This document shows positions 47,467 to 59,866 of a stretch of DNA of 64,000 nt, in pieces. Below the pieces are notes generated by a model. That model was not told the DNA's origin. It saw nothing but the letters and a program-made list of their open reading frames with translations, and made no database searches. The stretch spans positions 806,001-870,000 of the forward strand of contig OZ287700.1 in NCBI GenBank assembly GCA_965649825.1, given 5' to 3'. How positions within the stretch are numbered: position 1 is the first letter of the stretch; each line of letters begins with the position of its first letter. The position numbers were made by a program, and so were the translations under genes. This DNA comes from Penicillus capitatus (lineage: Eukaryota > Chlorophyta).

Positions 47467-49990
47467 TTAGATGTAAGCAATGCCGGCTTCTTTCAAGATC
47501 GCGTGAATCTCCGCTTCACTCTATACGATTCCATGAAAAAACAGGTGTGGCGTGGAGAGATCGATCGCACTTGCATGTCACCCCTCTGCATTTGGAGACT
47601 CTTGTTGCTGTCTGTGTCGCCGTTTGGAAGATCGATCCGAAACCATCGATGTTCCATGATTCTTTTCATGCTGATGCGTTGCGTCGGATTCTTCTCCATG
47701 ATCTTGTGCAGCAGGTCTTTTAAATCGGCAGAGATGACCGGAAGAGAGGGGATCATTAACGGCGCTCCCACAATTCTCTGGCGACAGGAGGATCGGTAGC
47801 AGAGGTGAAGACTGAGGTAAACTGCTCACTTTCTGTTTCTCGTTTGACAAAATCGGAAAGTTCTTTCTATCTTCGCCGCCGCCGAAGGGATGCGATGCAA
47901 AAATCATTAAGTACAGACAACTTCCACAGGAAAAAATATCTGCTTTCTGTAAGCAGCACGCACACATGAACAGTCACATCGTTTTTTGGACGTCAAGCAA
48001 TCAAACACACACACTTTGGGATCGTAGTCCTCTAGAATATCACCCTTGATGATCTCTGGTGCCGTGTAATCGTCTACTTTCTCTACTACACGATTGATAA
48101 AACTGTCGAGCTGTGGAGAATGGAATGTCAAAGAGAACGATAAGGTGACAGCAGAGAAACTGCTTACCTCCAGGTAGGTGTCCCACTCAAGGGGACTGAA
48201 TTTGAGATGCCGTTGGGCATCATCCAGCAAAAGAGCATCGGGTTTGATACGTGTAACTTTCATTCCCATTTGATGGCAGCAGTCTAAACCAATGATAAGC
48301 TGTTGAAAAAACCAACGTGCCTCATTCTCGTCGAGCCCACGTTTCTTCATAACGAAGTCTAACAGAGTGCCACCCCGAGGATACTCCGTGACGATGCACA
48401 AGTGTTGGGGTGTCAAGAATGCCTAGATGTTTATCACCAGTTGCACTTTCGCAGAAGCTTAAAAAAGTGTGTGGCGGTTTAACCTCTTTAAACTGAATCA
48501 CATAACGATGAAGCAGGTTTCGATATTTCAGAATCTTGTGCGGCAGATCAATTCTGACCTATCATCGCAATCGATATTAGAAGAGTCCTTCGCTGAATGC
48601 AAGTGCTCTACTTACTTTAACGTTACGTTTAAAGATGTAACTTGCATAGTACTCTCCCGTGCGTTTATCCTGAACCACGTCGATTGTGCCGGACCCACTT
48701 GATTTAGTCCTTTTTACCTGCCATTGCATCCATGGCTTCCAATCGATGGCAGATCTATCTGCTAGTTCCTTGCCGTTCTGTAGTAACTTCCATCTCTGAG
48801 AGACGGTTTGGCCGTGGGTGGTGTGGAAGACTGAGGCAGATGCTTGGCGCTAACTCGGTCTCCTCGCTTCTCCCTCTCCTCAAGCTTACCCATGACCTTC
48901 CTGATCTCCTTCTGAATGCACATCATTAATCAATGTATACGACTGTGAGGTGGATGCAGACGGAAGTGGCAGCATCATCCGCGCGTGCATGCTGACCTCG
49001 TCCTTCGTGCAATTCAGCTCTACGGAGGTGCCGTTTTTCTGTCTCGATCTGGCGCTTCTCTGGCCTGCCGATCTCGTTTGCGAAACTGACAAGGCTCTTG
49101 GCCAACCGATTTGTAATCAGCTCTCCAGAAGTGACTTCGTCTTTGGTCACCGGGTCCTTCTTGTGTCCTCGCCTCAGCCACTCCTCAATGTTGGCTCTCT
49201 CGTAAGTGACACCCGAATCTTTCAGCACGACCGGATCCTTCATGACCTCCTTGCTGATGGGACAACAGAGCTGATCAAGAAGACTAACAGACCAGCCCAA
49301 CAGAGGGGTCTCTTCTTTCTGCTTGAGTGATTCATTAATGGCGTCGATAATATGCTTCAGCTCATACTCCAGTAGACGGTCTTTGTCTCTTCGCGCCTCG
49401 CGCATGTAATCCTTCAGCACGGCCAGGTCCTCCAGTTTGGCTTCGACTGTTCTGGAATGCTCGTTCATCATGTCGATGAGAACAGTCTTCATCTCTTCTG
49501 TTCCTTCCAGACTCCTATTGAATGCCTTTTCCATTTCGTCTCTCCACACCCTCGTCTGCTGCGATGCGGCTACGCTGTCGAACTTGGCCCGGCGGAGGTT
49601 GTCTTTGAGGGTGTGCACGCATTCATGTATCTCTCCCATAATCGGCAGACTTGCCAGAGGCATCTGCTGCAACGCGTGTTGCAGCTTCTGCGCGATATGC
49701 TTCAGCTTCTCGCTGTTCCTCGAAGCGAACAACATCCCCGTCAAGCCTGTCGACTTGCAACAGTCCTGTATGACACTGTCCGCTTCATTCAGTGCGTCGA
49801 GCATGAGGTCCAGCGCCGCGAGCAGTGATGGATCATCCACATGAAGCTGCTTCAGTGTCTGTAGAAATGGTTTCGTTTGTCCCGCCAAGGAGCCGAGCAG
49901 TTTGCACTCTTCTGCGTTCGTGACGGCGAGTGCGGCGCGCTCGACGATGCCTTCGACAGCATTTATGGCCAAACCTATGACGATATCCAT
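47467..49990 (-). CDS. UND/MLKL-like helical domain, U-box and pseudokinase fusion
   Basis: Nine exons (introns 47521-47570, 47778-47829, 47947-48014, 48111-48167, 48423-48483, 48559-48615, 48796-48854, 48912-48961) give 689 residues. Residues 1-130 resemble the four-helix UND/MLKL-type adaptor of plant U-box proteins. About 238-305 is an intact U-box (CPISKEVMKDPV, GVTYERANIEEWL), expected to bind an E2. From about 390 a CAMK/SnRK2-type kinase fold follows: GSGTID loop, VIQFKEAFLTPQHLCIVTEY, NEARWFFQQLI, KADIFSCGSCLYLM, RISMKRIMEHRWF. Its catalytic residues are gone: the VAIK lysine is Tyr (about 415), HRD reads TRI (504-506) and DFG reads FSP (522-524). A ubiquitin ligase guided by a pseudokinase scaffold is the natural inference; I do not know this domain order from a described family. 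Confidence 0.85.
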
Positions 49991-51905
49991 CGTGGCGCGA
50001 AGAAAGGAAGATGATGGACATTGACGATGCCCTTACCGTATGTACCGTTCGGCCGCTGACCGTTCGGATCATTAAATTCTTCGAAACGCCACGGTCGGCC
50101 TAGTAAAGTTGCCATCGAGCATGTCGCCCTATCGCATTTGGATCGGTAAAGCTGTGTGGGTGGTATTCTTGTGGTGGACGTTTTCACCTCTCCGTTTGAC
50201 GAAGACGTTCGCTAAGAGAGATGAATAGACGAATTAAGCATGCGATGGCGACAGTCGTGTCCTTCGTCTCTCCTGAACACACTTCATTATTTTGACAGAG
50301 ACAGTCAACGGGCAGCGCTGAAATGTCTAAATCTATCTCTTCGCGTTTTGGCTTTGACTTCACGCCCATCGAAACTGACGCATAGATGCGATGTGACGTT
50401 ATATATCTGCAAGAGAGACCACGTTCACGCTTCGGTCTTCCTTCTTCACATCACCAGCTTTGCTTCCTTATTCAGTGAAGTGATTAGGATACGAGCAGAG
50501 ATCGAAGGAGTCTGCAGAGAAGTATGTTGCTTACCCTACAGATCTCAATCCTGACCTGTACGGCACAGACAATGAAGCGGAGACGCATGATCGATGTGGC
50601 AATGCCAAAAGAGGACACCGATGCTGTCCACATCACGCTCTTGCATGTCATCATGACGGACTGAATATCGACAAGCGATGCCGGTGCCTTGGCCACATAA
50701 GCCGAACAGCAGCCAGAACTCTCGACATAACTTTTGCCTTCGCCTCTCTAACCGCTATCTAACTTTTGTTGCCAATAGCGCCGGCAACTCGAGTGGAAGG
50801 CGGCAGCTTTGACAGGTAAGTTTCGACCTTCTTCATCTGTCATTATCGACACCACTTAGGCCGTGATGATCACAGTCGATGCAGACGGCATAAATGGATG
50901 ACTGTAGATGTCTGAACCGATGCCGACTCGTTGCAGAGAGTGCTCCTAAGAATCAAGATTTGAGCCTGAGGTGCTGCTGTACAGATGCCCAGATCTCAAT
51001 TGTAAAGTGAACGGCAGGAGGATGGCCGCGTCATACATCATCTCAGCGAATGCTCAGTTTTTTAAGATTCTCGAGGCATGGTATCCGAGCATCAGTTGAT
51101 CGTCCATAGGAGCTTGATATTAACAATTACAGTCTCATCACGGTTTACGCAGCATTTGCATGGTTCAAATCACACACGCACATCCATCACTGTCTTCATT
51201 CTGCAGTCGATTAAAGCACTGTCAATCTGGCATCACACGTTAACAGGGTTCTAATATCCTTAAAGGCGGGGCTCTTGACACGAGCCCATAACAAGTCCAT
51301 TCCCTATAGTCTCATATTTCGTCAACGGCGTGAATACCATTGTTTGTCTGTGTCCTCTTTCGTATCTGACGTTCGCATACACCAGATTCCAATCAGCAAT
51401 GGACTAAAATACAAAGGAACAAGGGAAGTCGCATCATGCGAGGTCCATCCACGAGACCGGATTGACAAGAACTCGAACACACGTATTGCGAAAGAGGCCG
51501 CCGCAGACGAGCTCGTCACGACCGGCGGCGCTGGCGGCGACTTCTATCGCCCTAAAAGCAAAAACGGCGAATGCGTCGCTTGATTGTTCGCAACGACACT
51601 CTCTTCGAAGCACCGCCAGAAACCACACATCTTTCGAACGTCACATCAAGAGTGACCGATAAACTACTACACACGCATTCGAATTCGTCATTTGCGGTTT
51701 GTTCTTTTGGTTCCTTTGCTTTTGCGCTCTTTTGCGAAGAGATCATGGACAAGCTCAACGAAGTGATGCAAGCGACATCGCTTTGGAACGTCTTGCGCAC
51801 GGCGTCTGCCTGGATTCCGAAGGCAACCGTTTAGTCGTCTCGAATGCCCCAGGCGAACTTGTGTTTGCGCAGGCCCCGGACGGAGTTGCTTCGGCGACGA
51901 GTCCG
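49991..51905. other. Intergenic region between divergent U-box and coiled-coil genes
   Basis: Contains the promoters of both genes and, in the middle, a diverged fragment of the composite repeat. Open frames at 50240-50696 and 51275-51628 have no recognised motifs. An alternative first exon of the coiled-coil gene may start at ATG 51745 (MDKLNE), spliced to the GCC at 51875. Confidence 0.4.
50760..51110 (+). repeat. Diverged fragment of the composite repeat distal block
   Basis: Matches about 19,065-19,400 of copy 1 in the same orientation: shared landmarks include GGCAACTC-AGTGGAAGG, CATGATGG/CGTGATGATCACAGTC, GACTCGTTG-GAG, CAGATGCCCAGATCTCAAT and ATTCTCGAGGCATGG versus GTTCTCGAACCACGG. 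There is no gene in it. Confidence 0.6.
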
Positions 51906-53468
51906 ATGAGAAACAACGCGACGGAGATGGTGAGTCCGTCCCCAATGCGTTCTCGACTGAGCGCGTTCCGCAGATGGAGGCACTCGACTGTGACGGAATG
52001 GTGAATCGCTCGAAGATCGCGGCCGCACACGTCCTCGATGCGACGAAGGACGTTTTGGCGGATCTGCGCAAGCAGATCGCCGACGCCAAGAACGAGCTAG
52101 ATGGCGTCAACGCGGAGCTGGCAGAGAGGAAGGCAGAACTCTCTGCAACGGTAGGTCGCTGCGCCAGAAGCGATCCCCAATGACTCTGGTACTCTGCGTA
52201 GGACATGAAAGTGGCGGATGCGGCCCTTCAGAGGGAGGTCGTGGCGGCGGACTCGGAGTTCCTCGCCTGGAAGAGGAAGGAACTCGAGCCTCAGGTCGAC
52301 GGTCTGCAGAGGGACCGCGAGGCGCTCCAACAGCAAGTAACCCATCTCCGTTACGACTTTTCAGCTTTCTGAGCTTTCTTTCGTGGAGTAGATCATAGAG
52401 TCCAGACTGTACTGCGAGGCAACCAAGGCCGAACTTCACTCTCAAAAGGAGAAGATGCAGATGGTGGCTGCTGATCTGGCCTTAAAGAGCGCAGAACTGG
52501 CCTCTCTCGAGCTGGCCATCGATGAAGCTGCTCGAAAGAAGAAAAACGAACATGAGGCACGTTTCTCTATTCGAAATGATATCCCTGCTGACCGCGGCTG
52601 TGCAGGAGATCGAGATGCTCATGGAGGAAAAGGCCAAGGAAGAACAAAACATGAAGAAATTGAAGACGAACCAAAGAGCCCTATGTGCCGACCTGTTAGA
52701 CATTGAGCTGGACATCCTGGCAAAGGGTGAAGAGTTGGCGGAGTTGAAGAAGCCCCTCAAAGAGGTCTATCAGAAGTGGCAGAGGGGAGAAGCGAAAAAG
52801 CACGGGATGCTCGGGGAATTGGCCAGATGCAAGGCCGAGTGCTCAGCCAAAGAAAGGGAAATCAAAGAGTAAGCCTTCCCTGTTCGACTCCGTATACACC
52901 ATGACTGTGGACGCGCAGGCTGGAAAAGGAGTTGGTCTCGGCGGAGGAATCCAACCTTGCTCTGTTGCTGGAGAGGAGAGACTTGGAGACAGCGCTTAGA
53001 AAACGCACCCCGGAAGAGAAAAGCGAAAGCGAGAAGAAGCTCGCAGAGTACCGGGCCAAGGTCGTCGACTGCTGGGAGCAGATGTCGGAGCTTGGCAACT
53101 CAATGGACGCCTTCTTCATGTTCCTCCGCATCTTTAGCAGACAGATGCACGAGACGGCTGTGGCCTGTCTGTCCGGTGAGTGCTCGACTTTTCTTTCCGA
53201 GATATTTCGCTCATCGATGTCGCACAGAGGATACAAGTGACGAACTCAGGAACATACTAGAGACGATGGCCGCAGAGGTGACTGGGTTCAAGGAGGCAGT
53301 TTACGAACGCAGAGGCCCACACACCACGGTAAGGACATTTCTGCCACATCCGAGTGTCTGAATGTGGTGTTCTCACAGGGAACCGCCATGGCCAAAGCAT
53401 CCAACGAATGCAAGAAGCAGATGGAGTTATTGCGCCAGAAGCTGCAATGCCTCTCCGAGACGGAGTAG
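51906..53468 (+). CDS. Coiled-coil protein
   Basis: Eight exons with introns 51930-51973, 52151-52201, 52337-52391, 52557-52605, 52869-52918, 53176-53227 and 53329-53378 give 403 residues in one frame. Nearly the whole protein is predicted long alpha helix with heptad-like spacing, for example KDVLADLRKQIADAKNELDG, ELASLELAIDEAARKKKNEH, EIEMLMEEKAKEEQNMKKLK and ELEKELVSAEESNLALLLER. Only the stretch SMDAFFMFLRIFSRQMHETA breaks the pattern with a hydrophobic segment. The fourth intron appears to be GC-AG, since only that choice keeps the coiled coil in frame. The start is the first in-frame ATG; a further 5' exon is possible. Likely a structural or scaffold protein; no family recognised. Confidence 0.78.
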
Positions 53469-54249
53469 GATTGTACAGACTGGATAAATGACGGAGAACA
53501 ATTGGCAGCAGAAGATCGAATAGATTTCTTGGGATGCAAGGGACGGAGCCATTGATCGGCGACAACTCGACGACTTGGGAGGACTAAAGGACTCTTGGAG
53601 GACAGTTACACCAAGAGACATCGATGCGGGTCAGACAAGTGATCCTAGATGGCGCACATATTGGCAAAGAATTTAGAAATGAAAGAGAACTGCGAACTTT
53701 GGGAGGACAACCTAAACATACATAACATTCTCGTTTCAGACATACTCTCGAAATCAGTCTCGTCTACAGATCAGCATTCTTCTCTTGAAAACCATCGCAT
53801 CTACCGGTAACGATGACGATCTGTCGCTCCAGAATGACAAGAACGACACAACAGGCACTGTAGATAAACGCTAAGAGTCAGAACCAGAAGCAGCAAAATT
53901 GATAAGAATTGGTCGTTGTCTGGCGATCCACACAATAGGTTGATCGCGTTAAAGACGCTAGAGAACATCGCCACCCAGCGACTGTTTGAAAACATGATCC
54001 TATGCGAGATCTAAGAAGGATCTTTCATCAACCAATACGATTTCCTGATAGGCAACATGGTTAAGGTAAAGAGCGATTGAGTGGGAAATTCATTCGTCTC
54101 CTCGCGCAGACGAAATGTTCTAAGAGAAACTGAGAAACTGAGAACAGACAGGTTAATGGACCCTGGCGTCCAGAACTCCTGATCGCATTCTCGCAGAGTC
54201 TAAGCATGAGTCATGAACTGCGCTTCCTGCGAGGCAACAGAAGATAGTG
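53469..54249. other. No recognisable gene
   Basis: Short frames only, with no motifs. Similarity to the composite repeat starts at about 54.25 kb. Confidence 0.4.
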
Positions 54250-54423
54250 TCGCTCAATGGAAGATCAAGGAAGAGAGGACGCTTACTTGAGGGGCGTGAT
54301 CAGCTCGATGCAACGGAGGCCAGTGGCATGCATGTTAGGACATGTCCGCATGGGGAGTGTGGGAGAGTTTTGGGAATTTTCGTGGGCCAGATCCTCTCCA
54401 GCATGGCTTTCGGATCCGACGCG

Positions 54424-54886
54424 CAACGCGGACATGCAGATAGGGGTCCAAAAAGGGACCAAGAGTGGAAAACGAAACAGGTAAAGACAACGACAAGGAA
54501 ACTGATACAGACAGAAGTAGGACATATGGTAAATGTGGAAACAACATGCAAAAGATCAAGTGAAAAGAGCCAATTGGAAGAATAAAGGGGAAAAACAATG
54601 AGAAACGCATACAAGAATGGCAGCGGAGACGTCAAAACCCGATGACAAGCAAGAAGGTAACATACACTATGCGAATGTGCAGGGCAACTGAGCAACGGAA
54701 AGTTAGATCCTCAAAACAGAAGCAAACTCAGTAAAGCAAATTAGGCAAAAAAACAAGACATCGAGAAGACAGGCACGCAGAACTGAGTAGCAAAAAAGAC
54801 TCCGCCGCCAGAACGAAAAAAAGGGCATCCAGGGAAAAGAGATAAAACAGAGAAAACGGCCTGGATGCCGATCCGAAAGCCATCGC
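54424..54886 (-). repeat. Introner-like intron II, copy 4, splice sites lost
   Basis: 463-nt counterpart of intron II. The inverted repeats are recognisable, but the donor GTGATGG is GCGATGG and the acceptor CCGCGCAG is CCGCGTTG, so it can probably no longer be spliced at these sites. Confidence 0.5.
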
Positions 54887-55298
54887 CAGAGGGCGGATAA
54901 GGCCACACTCTGGATCTTTGACACTCCCTTACGGATGTCCAGGATGGTAGTCTTCTTTCAAGTCGTGCATACCAATCATCCTCCTGTTGGCATCGATGCC
55001 GTCGAATGCAGACAGGGACTTCTGGATTGGATTACCTCGATAGTCAATGTCAATGAAAGAGACTCTTGTCTTTAGGCCTCTCGTCTGGACATGTCATTCA
55101 CCCCATCTGCAAGAGAAGAGTGAGGTGTATATGTGACATTTGAGTGATTAGAATTATTCACACCTGTGGCAAGCGGCGCCGCACAATGCAACCTGGCAGA
55201 GTACCAGTGACCTCTCCCGAAAAGCAGCCCTGGGAAGAGTGAGAACTCCCAGTGTGATCGGTGCGTCGTATCCAGAATCGTCCTTTTGATTCGCCGCG

Positions 55299-55857
55299 CT
55301 GCGGACATTCAAATAGGAGGTCCAAAAGGGAACCAAGTACACAAAATGAATGAAAACACACAGACAAAAGAAACAAAAAGAAAAACAGGAGGAACAAGAC
55401 AGAAGAAGCATTACAATGGCACTTGCAAAACATAGTTAAAAAGACATAACAAGGAAAGAAAAGAGCGAAAGTCATGCAATAGGGGGCAACAGAATCGGCG
55501 AGATCCAAAAACTAAACATCCCCACAGAAAAAAAGAAAGCAGACAATGGAGAGACAATGACGGCATGGTGATGGGCATGCACGAATCGGACAGAAAAACA
55601 CAAGAAGGTGCTCGTGCAAGGAAGGACGTATCGAAAAACAGAAAGAAGGCATCGCAGGACGGGGAGTTTACGTAACAGTCAGTGCAAACTCAAAACGAGC
55701 ATCATCGAACATGCAGGAAAACAAAACACATACACACAAGGAGAAAACACAAATGCCGATTCCGTTGCCCAGATCGAAGAAGACGGGCACCCAGGGGAGA
55801 GGAGAGAGAAAAGATAACAGAAGAGACGGCCCTGGATGCCATCCAAAGGACTCTTAC
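55299..55857 (-). repeat. Introner-like intron I, copy 4
   Basis: 559-nt counterpart of intron I. The donor is GTAAGAG and the acceptor GTCCGCAG, shortened by two bases. The GGTCC palindrome has changed to GGTCCAAAAGGGAACC on the plus strand. The exon after it has a 4-nt deletion relative to copies 1 and 2. Confidence 0.52.
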
Positions 55858-58821
55858 CTGAGGTCATCGACCGAATCACGCGGCTGTCCAATGTCACGGT
55901 CTCTGCTCTCCCTGTCGCCCTGCCATCCTCCCTAATGTTGGCGGCTGCCGCTGCCGGGGTGTGGTAGAGTGGATCAATGCTGCAGCTGCGATGCAGGACT
56001 GAATTGTCTTCTTCAAAAAGCATTGTGTTCTGTCTCGCCAGAAGCATCTTTCACTCTCCGTCTCCAGTTGCGGGCGAGTCCATTTTCTGTGAATGTCAAA
56101 TTTCCCGCCTCAGAAACTGTCTAGTTCTCTTTGAATTCTGCCACCAATCCAATCCACTCTTTGAGCAAAGAAGTGTGAAACATCGCCTGCGTGTTACAAC
56201 TCTAATGAAGAGCCACGGTATCCTTCCTCATCTCAGCCTAATGGCTCTGTGGCCTTGAGCACTGGAGCAGATGTGGCATTCCTTACCGGATAAGGCGCTT
56301 CAATGAAGTAACCATGCTGTCGGCGGTTATTTCTCTCTGCTATGGTAAAAGGAGGACCATCAACTCTTCTTTCAACATGGAAGGGCGGTCGTCGCTCTTC
56401 CGATCCTCCTACAGTCCTGATCTGTGCGTTGAGGATACATCCGCAACCGCTGCCGAGTCTTCAGATTGATGAGCCGCATCTATGCCGCAACTCAGGAATC
56501 CGGCTTGTCCTCTTTCACGGGCACACTTATCTGACCGAGTTAATAGTAGCGCTCCGGAGGAGAGTGATGGAGCACAACCGCATACGCTTCTCTGCAATTG
56601 TGTTGCAGCCATCATCCAGGTTTGGTCTGCAACAGGTAGAGATTGACTTGGTGAACTGGCTGCTGGAATCTCCTCAATCTCTCATCCGAACCGCGTCTTT
56701 CATCGCTTCCACGCTAGGACCTCCTTCTCTGTCAGATTAAGCTCATCTCCTATCTGTCGAGTATTTCATCTCCTTTGGAGGGAGCTTGTTCCTTTTCAAG
56801 GAATCAAACACTCAAGAGGAATGGCAATAACTTGTAGAGATCTGGTTTTGACGTTATCGCTCTCCATAACGCGCTCGTCCACCTCGATCCTTGGCACCAC
56901 ATTGATTCTGTGAGATGTGGGTCATCAAGTGCATAGGCGACAGTGGACATACCTGAAATGAACGCAGACAATCTTTGTCGAGGTCGGACAGGTAAGTCTT
57001 TTGATCCCGTGCAGCTTTCAGACTACTGGCAGACTGATCAACTCCGGAAATCATTTGACCCTGCCATCAGTAAGGCTCCTTCGTTCTGAGGATTTAGCAG
57101 CCATGGCTATGCATTCATCTCTGTAAATCTCTAGAATGCAGAGTCTCCATGTATCGGAATCTGATCCAGGTCATCTTACGAATGAATCGCTGGCAACGGA
57201 CACACTCCAATGTTCGCCTCATGCACCTTATGTTTTGAAATATGATCAAGCCTTTGGGCGCAACATCAGTATCGTTGTCTGTTATTGCGTGAATCTAGGC
57301 GATGCAAGTTGGATCTCTCTTTTCAACCCAAAGTGACATTATCAGCTGCTTGCTGTCTGTCTTGTAAGTCTTGTGCTCTCCCTTTCGACTGTCCACATGT
57401 CCGAGAACTCACAGCACCACAGTTTTTTGAGATGCAAGACTGTCGCTGCTCAAACATCTCCAGTTTCGTCGTGATCAATGCCTCTGTTGTGAATGCATCT
57501 CTTCGTTAGAGACGGCGGTGAACCAAATCCTTATAGAAAAGACTCGATCCAAGGTATCTTCTCTCGACCGAATAGTCTCCGTCGTGCATCCAGGCCACTG
57601 TTGCTACTTCCTTGAAATTGTCTCTTTGAGATGCCTGCCAAATCGACCGTCCAGGAAAGTGAAGCATCTTTAGCTCGCTTTGAGAACTGTGTCGGCGAGT
57701 GCGGGATGCCTAGCGCTAACATACTCATCGACAGTCCTTGATCAGGAAAGAACTCCGTTCGCAGAAACTGATACCCCGATCTAATGTAGACTCCGCCGCT
57801 GATTCAACCGAGCTCAAGCAGGATGAAAGCTGTGGTGCATTTTGCAAGCTCAATTCGACGTGTCCTCTTTTTCTCGGACAACGGATCTTTCTGCAAAACA
57901 GATCGCACTCAGTGCGAAATGTCAAATGAAAGATACTCTTTGGGAACCTTGGATTCGCTGATGAACAGTGAGCATCAAGAAGATGTCCATAAGCCTTACA
58001 GAATGGATTACGAATCCGGATCGTCTGCGCATGAAAACGACTGGGTCCTTTATCTTTAACAGATATGTCTTCGGCCTTGTCCCATTACTGGAATGGCAAT
58101 TACTCTCAGTGTGACATGATGTGCCTTACCAACTCTCTTTGCAATGTCGTTAGATTGCCAATCACTCAATTCAGGAAATCGTCTCTAGGGATTGCAGGAA
58201 CATGATCCAACCCCTCTTAATATCTGTGTACTTTGAAATGAAAATACATTTACCAGTCAGTTGAGAACAAAACTGTACCTTCATGACGGTTGTTAACCTG
58301 ATTCTCACCACATTCATCTCTTGCTGCAAACTCTCCTTCGCTTCTTGGCGTGCCCTTTAACGTGAATTTAGTTTATTGTCTTCGTATTGCAGAAAACCAA
58401 TCTATCATCACATCTACCACCTTACAGAGAAGGCACCTCATCAGCTTCTGCTCCAGAAACAGATTCGGCATGCCATTCGCTGTGCCACACGACAGAATAC
58501 TGTGCTCTGCTCCAGCCACGACACCAGAAACAGATCTATCACTCCTCCCAGAGAAGGGTAGGGACATTTCCCTCGCTCTTTGATCTGTGAGTGAGCCGAT
58601 CCAGCACATGACACAACATCACAGAGTTCCAGATGTCTCAAGACGATGTGCCCCAGATATCAGTCCGTAACATCGTCCATCTCAGGCTGACTATAGAGCA
58701 CCTCGTCGTTTTCTGTTGCAGTAGTGAAGTCCAACATGCAATCTATCACTCTTCTCGACAAACTCCAGAGAACGGAGAACTCCCTCTCGCTTTGAACCAA
58801 AAAGGTCAATCCAGCAGGTCA

Positions 58822-59116
58822 TCCATCCACCACCGGGTCCACCGCATCCATCATCCACCACCGGGTCCACCGCATCCATCATCCACCACCGGGTCCACCG
58901 CATCCATCATCCACCACCGGGTCCACCGCATCCATCATCCACCACCGGGTCCACCGCATCCATCATCCACCACCGGGTCCACCGCATCCATCATCCACCA
59001 CCGGGTCCACCGCATCCATCATCCACCACCGGGTCCACCGCATCCATCATCCACCACCGGGTCCACCGCATCCATCATCCACCACCGGGTCCACCGCATC
59101 CATCATCCACCTCACG
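58822..59116. repeat. 28-nt minisatellite, about 10 units
   Basis: A near-perfect tandem array; the unit begins CCACCACCGGGTCCACCGCA and ends TCCATCAT. Since 28 is not a multiple of three, each frame cycles through three peptides and stays open, which explains the long open frames here without a gene. It sits at the minisatellite position of copy 4. Confidence 0.92.
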
Positions 59117-59689
59117 TTGAGGCCGTTGTCGAGCACCTCCTTGTTTACTGCTCCAGACCGATCCAATACAGCATCCACCTTTTCACAGCATATTGCACTC
59201 CCAGCCGACCACTGCTCCATACTCCAGCCAACTTCCAGATACACGAATGACTCCTGATCGTCGTCAGCTGCAGAAAGGGATTGAGTTGGTCATTCATTTT
59301 TGCTGAGAGATAGATATCTGCCGCCCCGCCGCCGCCGCAACTTAAGATTGGTGCCATGATAGTCTCGAAATCTCCATCCCACAGCAAAACTTCATCTTCA
59401 GGGGTCGTCGAAAAAACAGGATCCGATGTATGACAATAAAACAAACGCCTCGCCATCCACCGCCTCAAAGAACTGTCAGAAAATGAAAATCTACCCACCT
59501 CACAGAAAACAATACACGCCAGAAACCACCTCTCCGCCTTGAATAGAGCACGGAGATCAAAACTGGGCATGCAGTCGGATTGAACTCTTTGCTGACTGCC
59601 AGAACATGCCAAAGACATAGAAAACATGCAGTTGCAAAAAACAGCCCCAGTCACTGTCGAATAGACAGGTCATTCTTTTCATATTTTTT

Positions 59690-59866
59690 TGATTTTTTAA
59701 TTTTTTTTATTTTTTACATCTCACACCTTTGGAAGTGTGAGATGACTATTGTTTTTTTAGTTTTTGATTTTTATTTTTTATTTTCAAAATTAAAAAGAAT
59801 CTATTCATCACACTTTAGAGTGTGAGATTTTTGGATTTTTAAATTTTTACCTCCCCACAGAAAAAT
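59690..59866. repeat. T-rich tract with two hairpins downstream of the copy 4 gene
   Basis: A perfect 10-bp stem CATCTCACAC (59717-59726) and GTGTGAGATG (59735-59744), then T-rich sequence, then a second stem TCACACT (59808-59814) and AGTGTGA (59819-59825), then more T. The arrangement directly 3' of the proline-rich gene parallels copy 2. Confidence 0.65.

Noticed and set aside
51150-51190. tRNA-like B-box (GGTTCAAATC)
   Set aside because: No A-box or cloverleaf can be formed around it.
58822-59116. CRISPR-like array of 28-nt repeats
   Set aside because: Units are directly adjacent with no variable spacers and the genome is eukaryotic; it is a minisatellite.
58633-59250. 205-codon His/Pro-rich open frame over the 28-nt array
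   Set aside because: Open only because of the repeat; no conserved counterpart in the other repeat copies.
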